Position numbers and translations under genes: made by a program. This document shows, piece after piece, positions 8,809-16,670 of a stretch of 64,000 bases of DNA. The stretch covers positions 62,001-126,000 of the forward strand of contig CAVUFC010000021.1 of NCBI GenBank assembly GCA_963740605.1, read 5' to 3'. Below the pieces are notes generated by a model, which worked only from the letters and a program-made list of their open reading frames with translations, searched no databases and was not told the DNA's origin. Position 1 is the stretch's first letter; each line of letters opens with the position of its first letter. This DNA comes from DASSUW01 sp963740605 (GTDB lineage Bacteria > Actinomycetota > Thermoleophilia > Solirubrobacterales > Solirubrobacteraceae).

Positions 8809-9672
8809 ATGCCGATGTTGTGCCTGGCCGGCACGTTCCACGTGCTCGGCGCCGAGCCGGACGGCGACTCGATCCGCTTCCGCCCCGACGACCCTGCCGA
8901 CTGGGCGAAGGTCCCGGGGCCGAACGCCGTCCGCCGCAACGCCAGCGGCGCCGCCCAGTTGCGGCTCGACGCCGTCGACGCGCTCGAGACCCACTACACG
9001 CCGCCGGGCGGGGGCACGCAGCACCAGCCGCTCGAGCTCGCGCACGCGGCGGCCGCCGACCTCCTGGATTGGCTCGGCTTCCGCGACGTCGAGCGCGACG
9101 GGGAGACGGTTACCAGCGTCCAGGCGGACGACCGTCGCGGCTTCATCCTCACCCGCGGCGCGGACCTCTACGGGCGCTGCGTCGCGTTAGTCGGCCGGGC
9201 CGACGCTCCGGCGACGAGCGGCGAACAACTCTTCGTCGACGTGCCACTGCTCCGCGAGACGGCCAACCACCGACTCATCACGTCCGGGCTCGCCTACCCA
9301 ACCTTCTACACCCAGCTCTACGTCGACCTGCGCAACGACCTCGCCACGCAGGCGCAGGCCGCGCGTGCCGCGGGTGCCGGCGTCTTCGCCGACGATCGCA
9401 CCCAGAGCGGCGTCACGGTCGAGTCGGAGGCCACGCTCACCGACAGCGCGGTGATCTTGCCCAAGCTCTTCCGCCGGCTGGCCGAGTACCTGCAGCTCAA
9501 CGACGGCGACCTGTCGCTGGCGGGCTTCAACGAGTTCCTGGCTCAACAGGCTGACCTCGTCTGGATCGTCCCAACCGGTCAGAAGACCGGGTTCGACACG
9601 GTCGTCGTCGTTGACGGCCAGACGGTGAAGCTGACGTGGCCGCCCGAGGAGCTCGTGTTCGAGGAGAAGTAA
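8809..9672 (+). CDS. Divergent SNase-like domain protein
   Basis: A 287-aa cytoplasmic protein. Its N-terminus resembles the staphylococcal nuclease (thermonuclease) fold. GDSIRF (about residues 20-25) corresponds to the family's DGDTI, and QLRLDAVDALETHYT (51-65) corresponds to VRLxGIDAPE. The second Arg-Glu catalytic region is not clearly identifiable. The remainder (FYTQLYVDLRNDLATQA, then LPKLFRRLAEYL) is alpha-helical and may be a family-specific extension. No signal peptide is seen, unlike secreted thermonucleases. Two in-frame ATGs (8809, 8815) compete as starts. The nuclease fold is inferred from two motifs only. Confidence 0.65.
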   Translation: MPMLCLAGTFHVLGAEPDGDSIRFRPDDPADWAKVPGPNAVRRNASGAAQLRLDAVDALETHYTPPGGGTQHQPLELAHAAAADLLDWLGFRDVERDGETVTSVQADDRRGFILTRGADLYGRCVALVGRADAPATSGEQLFVDVPLLRETANHRLITSGLAYPTFYTQLYVDLRNDLATQAQAARAAGAGVFADDRTQSGVTVESEATLTDSAVILPKLFRRLAEYLQLNDGDLSLAGFNEFLAQQADLVWIVPTGQKTGFDTVVVVDGQTVKLTWPPEELVFEEK

Positions 9673-9697
9673 CGGCGGCCCATCGTCCCGCGGCGGC

Positions 9698-10231
9698 CTA
9701 CGGGGCGCCGTCGAGCGGCAGCCGGCGCTCGAAGACCAGCTCCAAGCCGTCGACCTCGTCGATCTGCTCACCGACTTGGCGGAACCCCAAGGAGCGGACG
9801 AGCGCCAGCGAGGGCGCGTTGTCGGGGCTGACCGAAGCAACGCAGACGTGCGCCCGTCCCGTGGCGGAGGCCCACGCCGTCAGGCCATGGATGGCCTCAC
9901 GCGCGTAGCCCTTGCGCCGCTCGGTCACCACGACGTCGTAGCCGATCTCCGCGCGTCCGCTCGCGTCCGGCGGTTGGTGGAAGCCGACGCTGCCGACCAG
10001 GCGCCGCGGTGCCCGCAGCACCATCGCCCGCACCAGCCACGGCTGCTCCGACGGGTCGGCCGCGAGCTGCTCGAGTCGCAGCGACGCAGGGATCCCGTCC
10101 GCCCACCCCGGAGGGACGCGCGTTCCCAGCGCCCGCTCGAGCTCGGCGTTCCGCCCGTCGGCGATCAGCTGCAGGAGGGCCGGAGGGAGGGGCACGAGAT
10201 CCATGCGCTCAGTGGCGACGACGGCGGTCAC
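9698..10231 (-). CDS. GNAT N-acetyltransferase (RimJ/RimL-type)
   Basis: A 177-aa acetyl-CoA-dependent N-acetyltransferase of the GNAT_3 type. It opens with the usual ERMDLVPLPPALLQ, has the core strands LVGSVGFHQPP and AEIGYDVVV, the acetyl-CoA pyrophosphate loop RRKGYAREA, and the late motif VSPDNAPSLALVRSLGFRQVG. The substrate (ribosomal protein, antibiotic or small amine) cannot be deduced. The GTG start at 10231 has a -10-like TAGCCT six nt upstream, consistent with a leaderless transcript. It converges with the SNase-like gene. Confidence 0.85.
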   Translation of the reverse strand: MTAVVATERMDLVPLPPALLQLIADGRNAELERALGTRVPPGWADGIPASLRLEQLAADPSEQPWLVRAMVLRAPRRLVGSVGFHQPPDASGRAEIGYDVVVTERRKGYAREAIHGLTAWASATGRAHVCVASVSPDNAPSLALVRSLGFRQVGEQIDEVDGLELVFERRLPLDGAP

Positions 10232-10237
10232 GAGCCG

Positions 10238-10243
10238 AGGCTA
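10238..10243 (-). promoter_or_regulatory. -10-like hexamer for leaderless GNAT gene
   Basis: TAGCCT on the minus strand ends 6 nt before the GTG start at 10231, leaving no room for a ribosome-binding site. No clear -35 was found. Confidence 0.4.
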
Positions 10244-10289
10244 CCGGCGCCTTGACGTCACGCCGCTCGAGGAGTAGGACGAGTGTGCG

Positions 10290-10727
10290 ATGGAGCCCTC
10301 GCATCCTCGCCACGTCCTCGTCGTCGCCAACCGCACCGCCGCGACGCCGGCGCTGCTCGCGGAGGTCCGCGGACGCGCGTCGGAGGGTCCCTGCCACTTC
10401 ACGCTCCTCGTTCCGCGGCCGTTCTGGGATGCCGACACCGAGGAGTCGGCGATCACGCTCGAGCTTGCCATCCCGCTGCTGGAGGACGCGGCCGGAGCTC
10501 GCGTCGAGGGACTCGTGGGCGCCGAGGATCCGTTCCTGGCCGTCTCGGCAGCCCTGGAGGCGGAGCCGTACGACGAGGTCATCGTCTCGACGCTTCCCGC
10601 GCGCGTGTCGCACTGGCTGCACATCGATCTGCCCGCCCGCGTGGGCCGTCTGGGTCTCCCGGTGACGGTCGTCACCGCCAGGAAGGCGGACCGGCCTCTC
10701 GCGGCGGTCGCTCCGAAGGCAGGATGA
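10290..10727 (+). CDS. Small USP-like protein of unknown function
   Basis: A 145-aa soluble protein with a Rossmann-like alternation that recalls universal stress proteins. The N-terminal strand is HVLVVANRTAATPALLAEV, and a late strand is YDEVIVSTLPARVSHWLHID followed by GLPVTVVTA. The ATP-binding G-2x-G-9x-G(S/T) signature of true UspA proteins is absent, so nucleotide binding is doubtful. The family is common in Actinobacteria, but no activity is established to my knowledge. It is followed at 30 bp by the sixA-like gene on the same strand. Confidence 0.65.
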   Translation: MEPSHPRHVLVVANRTAATPALLAEVRGRASEGPCHFTLLVPRPFWDADTEESAITLELAIPLLEDAAGARVEGLVGAEDPFLAVSAALEAEPYDEVIVSTLPARVSHWLHIDLPARVGRLGLPVTVVTARKADRPLAAVAPKAG

Positions 10728-10757
10728 TCGAGAACAGCAGCGCGGCCGACTGATTTC

Positions 10758-11288
10758 GTGCGCGTGGCCGAGAGGCGCCTCTATCTGCTGCGTCACGCGA
10801 AGTCGAGCTGGAAGGACCAACGGCTTGCCGATCACGAACGCCCGCTCGCGGGCCGGGGCCGACGCGCGGCCAAGGCGATCCGCCGGCACGTGAAGGAGCA
10901 AGGGATCGATCCCGAGCTGGTGCTCTGCTCGACGGCCAAACGCGCGCGGCAGACGCTCGAGGGCATCGAGCCGGCACTCGGACGAGGCGCCGTACGCGTC
11001 GAAGCCGAGCTTTACGGGGCCGGGTCGGCTGCGCTGCTCGCACGCCTGCAGCATGTTCCGGCGCGCGTCCGGTCGGTGATGGTCATCGGCCACAACCCAG
11101 CTCTGCAGGACTTGGCGCTGCTGCTCGCCCGCGACGGATCCACGGAGCTCGAGGTGAAGTTCCCGACCGCCGCGCTCGCGACGCTTGCATTTCGCGGTCC
11201 TAGCTGGGCCGTGCTCGATCGCGGCAAGGCCGACCTCATCGAGTTCGTCCGGCCGCGTGACCTCGACCACGGCTCCGGCGGGGCGTAG
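10758..11288 (+). CDS. sixA: SixA-type phosphohistidine phosphatase
   Basis: Histidine-phosphatase-superfamily protein of 176 aa. The RHG-type motif LLRHAKSS puts Arg12/His13 at the active site; KRARQTLE and VMVIGHNPALQDLALLLA supply the second Arg and the later His. RHAKS together with GHNP is the hallmark of the SixA branch, whose E. coli member dephosphorylates histidines of phosphorelay or PTS proteins. The start is GTG at 10758; a second GTG lies two codons later. The C-terminal 50 residues are typical in length. The partner protein here is unknown. Confidence 0.88.
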   Translation: MRVAERRLYLLRHAKSSWKDQRLADHERPLAGRGRRAAKAIRRHVKEQGIDPELVLCSTAKRARQTLEGIEPALGRGAVRVEAELYGAGSAALLARLQHVPARVRSVMVIGHNPALQDLALLLARDGSTELEVKFPTAALATLAFRGPSWAVLDRGKADLIEFVRPRDLDHGSGGA

Positions 11289-11318
11289 CGCCGGTCCCGC
11301 CCTCGCGGTGCGCGGGCG

Positions 11319-11324
11319 TAGAGT
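11319..11324 (+). promoter_or_regulatory. -10-like hexamer before 78-aa ORF
   Basis: TAGAGT ends 8 nt before the ATG at 11333, in line with several other starts in this window that look leaderless. Confidence 0.35.
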
Positions 11325-11332
11325 CTCCGCGG

Positions 11333-11569
11333 ATGGACAGCGCGTACCATCTGCGGCGCCAGGACGACCCGCGCGAGGTGATCACCTTCGCCTTCTTCGA
11401 CGGCGACGCAGAGGCGATCGACACCATGCGCGATGACCCGCATTGGATGGCCGGCGAGGAGCGGCGGCTGGCTGGGATCGCGCCACTGGAGCATGAGATC
11501 ACCCTTACCGGCGTCTTCGACGTCGTCGAGGCAGTTCGGGGGGAGCGCGCGGGGTCCGCGCGCCAGTGA
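11333..11569 (+). CDS. Small hypothetical protein (78 aa)
   Basis: Encodes an acidic 78-aa protein with the segment VITFAFFDGDAEAIDTMRDD, then WMAGEERRLAGIAPLEHE. The spacing of hydrophobic strands and an amphipathic helix could fit a dimeric alpha/beta-barrel (ABM/EthD-like) fold, which is a guess. Codon use is like the neighbours, and TAGAGT eight nt upstream supports a real promoter. No family was recognised. Confidence 0.55.
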   Translation: MDSAYHLRRQDDPREVITFAFFDGDAEAIDTMRDDPHWMAGEERRLAGIAPLEHEITLTGVFDVVEAVRGERAGSARQ

Positions 11570-11593
11570 GCCTTCGGCGTCCGGAGCGATCGC

Positions 11594-12550
11594 TTACGAG
11601 TGCTTGCCGACCTGCACCGCCGTGCCGTCGGAGTCGAACAGTCCCTCGACCGAGAAGTACCGCTCGCCGGTGTCGTAGCAGAACGTCAGCACGGTGCTGC
11701 CGTCAGGGATGTCCGGCAGCTTCTGCGCGACCGCGGCGAGCGCGGCGCCCGACGACGGGCCGACGAAGATCCCCTCCTCGCTCGCGCTTCGCACCGCGTA
11801 CGCGTAGGCGTCTTCCTCGCTCACCTGAATCACGCCGTCGAGCGTGTCGGTGTGCAGGTTGGCGGGCACGAAGCCCGCGCCGATGCCCTGCAGCCGGTGG
11901 GGGCTGGGCTCGCCGCCGCTGATGACCGCTGACTTGGCGGGCTCGACGGCGAAGGTCTGCAGGCTCGGGAAGCGCTCCTTGAGCGCCTCGCTGACGCCGG
12001 TGATGTGACCGCCCGTGCCGACGCCGGTGATGAGGAAGTCCACGCCGTCGGGGAAGTCGCGCAGGATCTCCTGGGCGGTCGCGTCGTGGTGGATCGCCGG
12101 GTTGGCCGGGTTCTCGAACTGCTGCGGGATCCAGGCGCCCTCGATCTCCGCGACGAGCTCGTCGGCGCGGGCGATCGCGGCCTTCATCCCGCCCTCGCGC
12201 GGCGTCAGCTCGAGCTGGGCGCCGTAGGCGGCCATGAGGCGCCGGCGCTCGATCGTCATCGACTCCGGCATGACGAGGATCAGCCGGTAGCCGCGCACCG
12301 CGGCGACCATCGCCAGCCCGATGCCGGTGTTGCCCGACGTCGGCTCGACGATCGTGCTGCCCGGTCCGAGCACGCCACGACGCTCGGCGTCGTCGATCAT
12401 CGAGAGCCCGATGCGGTCCTTGATCGAGCCGCCGGGGTTGGCCCGCTCGGCCTTCATCCACACCTCCACCTGCGGGCGGTCGGCGAACAGGCGGTTGATG
12501 CGGATGTGGGGGGTGTCCCCGATCGTCTCGAGGATGCTCGCGGCCTTCAC
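11594..12550 (-). CDS. cysK: Cysteine synthase A (O-acetylserine sulfhydrylase)
   Basis: PLP enzyme of 318 aa that makes L-cysteine from O-acetylserine and sulfide. The PLP lysine is Lys44 in NPGGSIKDR; PTSGNTGIGLAM binds the substrate carboxylate, and GVGTGGHITGVSE holds the cofactor phosphate. The loop EGIFVGPSSGAAL is family-typical. The start is GTG at 12550 behind GGAGG. An ATG further upstream would overlap cysE and is rejected. It follows cysE by 14 bp, so the two form the cysEK operon. The encoded pair could assemble the cysteine synthase complex, in which the CysE C-terminus (here ending FNI) inserts into the CysK active site. Confidence 0.95.
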   Translation of the reverse strand: MKAASILETIGDTPHIRINRLFADRPQVEVWMKAERANPGGSIKDRIGLSMIDDAERRGVLGPGSTIVEPTSGNTGIGLAMVAAVRGYRLILVMPESMTIERRRLMAAYGAQLELTPREGGMKAAIARADELVAEIEGAWIPQQFENPANPAIHHDATAQEILRDFPDGVDFLITGVGTGGHITGVSEALKERFPSLQTFAVEPAKSAVISGGEPSPHRLQGIGAGFVPANLHTDTLDGVIQVSEEDAYAYAVRSASEEGIFVGPSSGAALAAVAQKLPDIPDGSTVLTFCYDTGERYFSVEGLFDSDGTAVQVGKHS

Positions 12551-12564
12551 GCTGCCTCCGTCTC

Positions 12565-13416
12565 CTAGATGTTGAAGTCGAGCGGCTCGTCGTCGCGGAT
12601 CGCGGGATCGACCCGCGCGGTCGGCGTCACGACCGAGTGGGCCGGCACGCTGCGGGTCAGCCACACGTTGCCGCCGATGCGGGTGCCGTCGCCGATCACG
12701 GTCTCGCCGCCCAGGATCGTCGCGTTGGCGTAGATCACGACGTCGTCGCCGATCGTCGGGTGGCGCTTGGTCCGCGCCATGCCCTTCTCCACGCTTAGTG
12801 CCCCGAGCGTCACGCCCTGGTAGAGCTTGACGCGCGCGCCCAGCACGGCGGTTTCGCCGATGACGATGCCTGTGCCGTGATCGATGGCGAACGACGCACC
12901 GATGATTGCGGCCGGATGGATGTCGATGCCGGTGTCGCGGTGCGCGGTCTCGGTCAGCACGCGTGGCACCAGCGGCACCTCGCAGCCCTGCAGCTGGTGC
13001 GCGAGCCGGTAGACGGCGGTCGCGAAAAAGCCGGGATAGGCGAGGATCACCTCGTCGACGGAGTGCGCGGCGGGGTCGCCGTCGCAGATCGCCTGGGCGT
13101 CGAGCAGCAACGCTTCGCGGATGTCCGGCAAGGCGGTGAAGAAGCGCTCGACGACATCGTCGGGGTCCGCGCAGTGCGCTTCGGGCAGCCGCAGCGCGTC
13201 GGCCAGCAGCGTGCGCAGCGCGCCCAGCTCGTCGGCGACGTCGCCGGCGCGGCCGCCCACTTCGGCGGCGAAGTGCGGGAACAGCAGCTCCAGTGAGCGG
13301 TGGATGAAGCGCTCGGCAAGCTCGCGCAGCCGCGGCGGCAGCGCGTAGTCCTCGCGCTCGCGCGCGAGTTGCTGGAGAAACGACGCAACGCCGACACGCT
13401 CGGGGGCAACGGTCAT
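12565..13416 (-). CDS. cysE: Serine O-acetyltransferase
   Basis: Catalyses acetyl-CoA-dependent acetylation of L-serine, the first step of cysteine synthesis. The 283-aa protein has an N-terminal helical domain (residues 1-150). The left-handed beta-helix follows: IDIHPAAIIGASFAIDHGTG, then GIVIGETAVLGARV, LYQGVTLG and HPTIGDDVVIYANATILGG. The Asp-His pair in FAIDHGTG is catalytic in the family. The C-terminal Ile (DFNI) is the residue that docks into CysK in other bacteria. It is the first gene of cysEK. A TACTGT hexamer lies 9 nt upstream of the ATG. Confidence 0.95.
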   Translation of the reverse strand: MTVAPERVGVASFLQQLAREREDYALPPRLRELAERFIHRSLELLFPHFAAEVGGRAGDVADELGALRTLLADALRLPEAHCADPDDVVERFFTALPDIREALLLDAQAICDGDPAAHSVDEVILAYPGFFATAVYRLAHQLQGCEVPLVPRVLTETAHRDTGIDIHPAAIIGASFAIDHGTGIVIGETAVLGARVKLYQGVTLGALSVEKGMARTKRHPTIGDDVVIYANATILGGETVIGDGTRIGGNVWLTRSVPAHSVVTPTARVDPAIRDDEPLDFNI

Positions 13417-13447
13417 GCGCTCCGAACAGTACTCAGCCGGCGCTGAC

Positions 13448-15475
13448 CTACGTGAACAGCTCGTCGACCGACGCGGCGATGCGCCGCGGCGGCCCCGCCG
13501 GCGCCGCGAACGGTCCCCGAGGCGCGTCGTCCGGGAGATGAGTCACGTCGCACAGGGCCTGCACCGCCGGCGTCAGGAAGCGCGACGTCTTCCCGTAGCC
13601 GTGGCCGTCATCACGAGGACGCCGGTAGTAGCGGCGCGGGACGTAGATCGAGAGCGACCGGCGCGCGCGCGTCAGCGCGACGTACATCAAGCGCCGCTCC
13701 TCGGCGATCGACTCGCTCGTCCCGGCGGCGAGGTCGGCCGGAAAGTTGCCGTCGTACGCCGCGAGCAGGTGCACCGACTGCCACTCCAGCCCCTTGGCGG
13801 AATGCACCGTCGAGAGCACCAGCCAGTCGTCGTCGAGCTGCGGCGGCCCGGCCAGATCCTGCGAGGACGCCGGCGGGTCGAGGACGAGCTCGGCGATGAA
13901 CGTGCGCACGTCGCGCGCGTCGCCGGCCAGCGCGGTGAGCGTGTCGAGGTCCTGCAGGCGTACCGGGCCGTCGACGTAGTGGCCGCGCACGAGCGGCGCG
14001 AGCGCGTCGCGCAGCCGCTCGACGGCCGGACCTGGCGCGGTGGTTCCCGCAGCGGCGATCGCGGCGACCAGCGGGTCGGCGAGCTCGAGCGCCGATGGCG
14101 GCAGCTCGGCACGTGCGGTCGCCCACCGCTCCGTAAGGTCCGCACCGTCCAGCACGAGGCGGTCGACCGCACGGCGTGCCCGGCCCGGGCCGACGCCCTC
14201 GAGGAGCTGCAGCACGCGAAACCACGCCATCTCGTCCGCCGGGCGGTCCGCGAGGCGGAGCACGGCGAGGAAGTCCTTGACGTGCGCGGCCTCGAGATAG
14301 CGCAGCCCGCCGTACTTCACGAACGGGATCCGCCGCCGGGACAACTCGAGCTCGAGCGCGTCGGAGTCATGTCCGGTGCGCGCGAGCACGGCCTGCTCGC
14401 GCAGCAGCATCCCCTCCTCGCGCGCAGCCAGCACACGGTCGGACACCTCGACCGCCTCGTGCAGCTGGTCGCGGCAGAACACCAGCGCCGGCCGTTTTCC
14501 GCCCTCGCGATCTGCGCGCAGGACCTTCGGAAAGCCCTCGGCGTCCTGCGCCGCGACGGCGTTGGCGACGTCGAGCAGCGGCTGCGTCGCACGGTAGTTG
14601 CGCTCGAGGGTCACCGTCGTCGCGGCCGTAAAGCGGTCCGGGAATTCCAGGATGTGATGCACCGACGCCGAGCGGAACGCGTAGATCGCCTGGAAGTCGT
14701 CACCGACCGCGGTCACCCGGCAGTCCCTCCGCGCGAAGCCGTCGACGATCGCCACCTGCAGCCCGTTGACGTCCTGGTACTCGTCCACGAGCACGTGGTC
14801 GAACGACGACGCGATGTGCGCCCCCGCGTGCTCGTCGATCATCAGGGCTCGCCAGAGGACGAGCAGGTCGTCGAGATCGACCGCGCCGAGCGCTCGCTTG
14901 CGCGCCGTAAACGCCTGAAACAGCGGACCCAGGACGTCGAGGTGCTCCTCGCACCACGGGAAGCTCTCGGCCACGACCTCGCGCACCGACCGCTGCGCGT
15001 TCACGGTGCGTGAGTAGATATCGGCGAGCGCGTGCTTACGCGGAAAGCGCCTCCCGGTCTCGCCATGACCCTGCTCCTGGCGGACGAGGTCGAGCAGGTC
15101 GGCGGCATCACCCGCGTCGAGCACCGCGAAGTCCGACCCGAGGCCGAGCGCCGCCGCGTGCCCGCGCACGAAGCGGTGCCCCACCGAATGAAACGTCCCG
15201 CCGAGGACGCGCCGAGCCGAGCCACCGGCCATCGCCTGCGCGCGCGTGAGCATGTCCCGCGACGCACGGCGCGTGAACGTCAGCAGCAAGATCCGCTCCG
15301 CGGGGACACCACCGGCGACAAGTGACGCGACACGCGCGCAGAGCGTCGTCGTCTTGCCGGTCCCGGCGCCGGCCAGGACGAGCAGGTGGCCGTCCCGGTA
15401 CAGCGCAGCGGCCCGCTGCTCCGGGTTCAGCTCCTCCAGCCAGTCAGCAGTATTGGGGGCCTCCGCGACGAACAT
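13448..15475 (-). CDS. UvrD/Rep-type superfamily 1A helicase
   Basis: ATP-dependent 3'-5' DNA helicase of 675 aa, slightly short for UvrD (about 720). Motif I is GAGTGKTTT (residues 36-44), motif Ia LLLTFTRRAS, and motif II VDEYQDVNG (230-238). Motif III is AVGDDFQAIYAFRSA, followed by motif IV TVTLERNYRATQPLL, motif V LSTVHSAKGLEWQSV and motif VI YVALTRARRSLSI. The 2B region (GVGPGRARRAVDRLV) is reduced. DNA repair or recombination is the expected role. Upstream on the same strand is the DUF3024 gene (55 bp). There is no AddAB/RecBC-type nuclease domain. Confidence 0.92.
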   Translation of the reverse strand: MFVAEAPNTADWLEELNPEQRAAALYRDGHLLVLAGAGTGKTTTLCARVASLVAGGVPAERILLLTFTRRASRDMLTRAQAMAGGSARRVLGGTFHSVGHRFVRGHAAALGLGSDFAVLDAGDAADLLDLVRQEQGHGETGRRFPRKHALADIYSRTVNAQRSVREVVAESFPWCEEHLDVLGPLFQAFTARKRALGAVDLDDLLVLWRALMIDEHAGAHIASSFDHVLVDEYQDVNGLQVAIVDGFARRDCRVTAVGDDFQAIYAFRSASVHHILEFPDRFTAATTVTLERNYRATQPLLDVANAVAAQDAEGFPKVLRADREGGKRPALVFCRDQLHEAVEVSDRVLAAREEGMLLREQAVLARTGHDSDALELELSRRRIPFVKYGGLRYLEAAHVKDFLAVLRLADRPADEMAWFRVLQLLEGVGPGRARRAVDRLVLDGADLTERWATARAELPPSALELADPLVAAIAAAGTTAPGPAVERLRDALAPLVRGHYVDGPVRLQDLDTLTALAGDARDVRTFIAELVLDPPASSQDLAGPPQLDDDWLVLSTVHSAKGLEWQSVHLLAAYDGNFPADLAAGTSESIAEERRLMYVALTRARRSLSIYVPRRYYRRPRDDGHGYGKTSRFLTPAVQALCDVTHLPDDAPRGPFAAPAGPPRRIAASVDELFT

Positions 15476-15530
15476 CTGTTCGCCGAACGGTACGGTCGCT
15501 CCCGGACGACTCGCGGTCGTCCCGGTGACC

Positions 15531-15863
15531 TCAGCCCCAGAAGATGCCGGTGCGATCCTCTTCGATCGCGGCGAGCAGCGGCGCGACGTCGCGTGCCGGA
15601 GGGATGTCGTCGTACAGCCACCAGCGATCGTTGCTGTCCGAGCAGTACAGCGTCCACATGCCGCCCTCGTACCGCAGCTGCGCGACCTTCGTCGAGGACC
15701 ACTCCTGACCGAAGTCCTCGCGCCACGGCGGTCGTCGCTCGACGATCGTAATCGCCTTCCCGCGCACGCCGTGCTCGACCCGCACCTGTGGGCGCATCTC
15801 CTCAGGCACGCGAGACTGGCAATAGCGCTCGACCTGGGCGACGGCCTCGGCGGGAAGGGCCAT
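15531..15863 (-). CDS. DUF3024 family protein
   Basis: A 110-aa protein of the DUF3024 type: VERYCQSRVPEEMRPQVRVE, then TIVERRPPW, KVAQLRYEGGMWTLYCSDSN and RWWLYDDIPPA. The fold is likely a small beta sheet; no catalytic residue is evident, and the function of the family is unknown. The start has a TACCGT hexamer 8 nt upstream (15872-15877), which overlaps the divergent TAGCGT for the next plus-strand gene. It precedes the helicase gene by 55 bp on the same strand. Confidence 0.8.
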   Translation of the reverse strand: MALPAEAVAQVERYCQSRVPEEMRPQVRVEHGVRGKAITIVERRPPWREDFGQEWSSTKVAQLRYEGGMWTLYCSDSNDRWWLYDDIPPARDVAPLLAAIEEDRTGIFWG

Positions 15864-15871
15864 GGCCGGGG

Positions 15872-15881
15872 ACGGTAGCGT
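15872..15881. promoter_or_regulatory. Overlapping divergent -10-like hexamers
   Basis: TACCGT on the minus strand (15872-15877) sits 8 nt before the DUF3024 start, and TAGCGT on the plus strand (15876-15881) sits 10 nt before the ATG at 15892. The two would compete for polymerase. Confidence 0.35.
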
Positions 15882-15891
15882 CCGTCGTGCG

Positions 15892-16089
15892 ATGCCGGAG
15901 CCTGGCGAGAAGGCGAGGAGGCGAGCCGTGCGCGAGCTGGTCGGCAGCTACAAATGCTCGGCGCGCGAGCTGTGGACGTCCTGCGATCCGAGCCGCCCAG
16001 AGGGCGGGGCGCGGGCGATCGAGGACGCCCGCGAGCGCGGCGGGGAGCTCGACTCGTGGGCGGCCGGCGAGCCCCGGCGACGGCGATGA
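15892..16089 (+). CDS. Small hypothetical protein (65 aa)
   Basis: Encodes a charged 65-aa protein (MPEPGEKARRRAVRELVGSY, then a Cys pair in KCSARELWTSC). I recognise no family. Support comes from the TAGCGT hexamer upstream and from the ATGA overlap with the following zinc-ribbon gene, which suggests translational coupling. An in-frame ATG at 15862 would give 75 aa but would overlap the divergent gene. Confidence 0.5.
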   Translation: MPEPGEKARRRAVRELVGSYKCSARELWTSCDPSRPEGGARAIEDARERGGELDSWAAGEPRRRR

Positions 16090-16358
16090 CCGAGCCGCCG
16101 CGCTGGTGGACCGTCCGCAGCGCTCAGAACCGCAAGCCCGCGACCTACCGATGCCCGTTCTGCAACGAGCTGCTCCCGTCGCTGTCCGAGCACGTACTCG
16201 TCATGCCGGAAGGCGACGCGCGTCGCCGCCGGCACGCGCACACGGCCTGCACCCTGGCCGAGCGCAAGGCGGGCCGGCTGCCCGCGCGCGACGAGTGGCT
16301 GCGAACGCAGCCTCCACAACCCGGTCTGCTCCGTCGCCTCTTCGGACGTCGGATGTAG
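16086..16358 (+). CDS. Small zinc-ribbon protein (90 aa)
   Basis: A 90-aa basic protein with a probable zinc site: CPFC at about residues 22-25 and a later HAHTAC, giving four Cys/His ligands. The stretch LPSLSEHVLVMPEGDARRRR lies between them. The C-terminus (PGLLRRLFGRR) is amphipathic. The ATG overlaps the previous stop (ATGA). I know similar small proteins from Actinobacteria but no function for them. Confidence 0.65.
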   Translation: MTEPPRWWTVRSAQNRKPATYRCPFCNELLPSLSEHVLVMPEGDARRRRHAHTACTLAERKAGRLPARDEWLRTQPPQPGLLRRLFGRRM

Positions 16359-16415
16359 CGGTACCAGCTCGGCGACTGCGCCCGCGCACCCCGATCCGCA
16401 GAGCCGGTCTCTCAT

Positions 16416-16435
16416 TCGTGGCATAATCGTGGCAT
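16416..16435 (+). promoter_or_regulatory. Direct-repeat operator/promoter of the toxin-antitoxin pair
   Basis: TCGTGGCAT occurs twice (16416-16424 and 16427-16435), offset by 11 bp, one helical turn. The repeats flank and overlap the -10-like CATAAT (16422-16427) and the ATG at 16434. This is where an autoregulating antitoxin would bind. CATAAT ends 6 nt before the ATG, so the transcript would be leaderless. Confidence 0.5.
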
Positions 16436-16670
16436 GGCTCGCACACGTTTGAGCACAACGGTGGACGCGGACCTCCTTGATGGCGCGAGGCGCGTGCGCG
16501 CGGGGGTCGCCGACGCGGCGCTCATCGACGAGGCCCTGAAAGCATTCCTCTCGCGCCACCGCGCGGTCGAACTCGACGCGAGCTACGCCGCCTATGACGC
16601 GCACCCTCTTGACGAGCCGGACGAGTGGGGCGACCTGGCGTCGTTCCGCGAGGCCGCTGCCGCATCGTGA
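16434..16670 (+). CDS. Antitoxin of a MazEF-like pair
   Basis: A 78-aa protein. The N-terminus RTRLSTTVDADLLDGARRVR fits a ribbon-helix-helix DNA-binding domain, followed by DAALIDEALKAFLSRHR. The acidic C-terminus (YDAHPLDEPDEWGDLASFRE) would wrap around and block the toxin. It overlaps the toxin gene by GTGA, the usual arrangement for type II systems in which the antitoxin comes first. Direct repeats over its promoter suggest autorepression. Confidence 0.82.
   Translation: MARTRLSTTVDADLLDGARRVRAGVADAALIDEALKAFLSRHRAVELDASYAAYDAHPLDEPDEWGDLASFREAAAAS

Noticed and set aside
13415..15013. 532-codon plus-strand open frame
   Set aside because: Antisense of the UvrD-family helicase, which has all seven helicase motifs; the plus frame has none.
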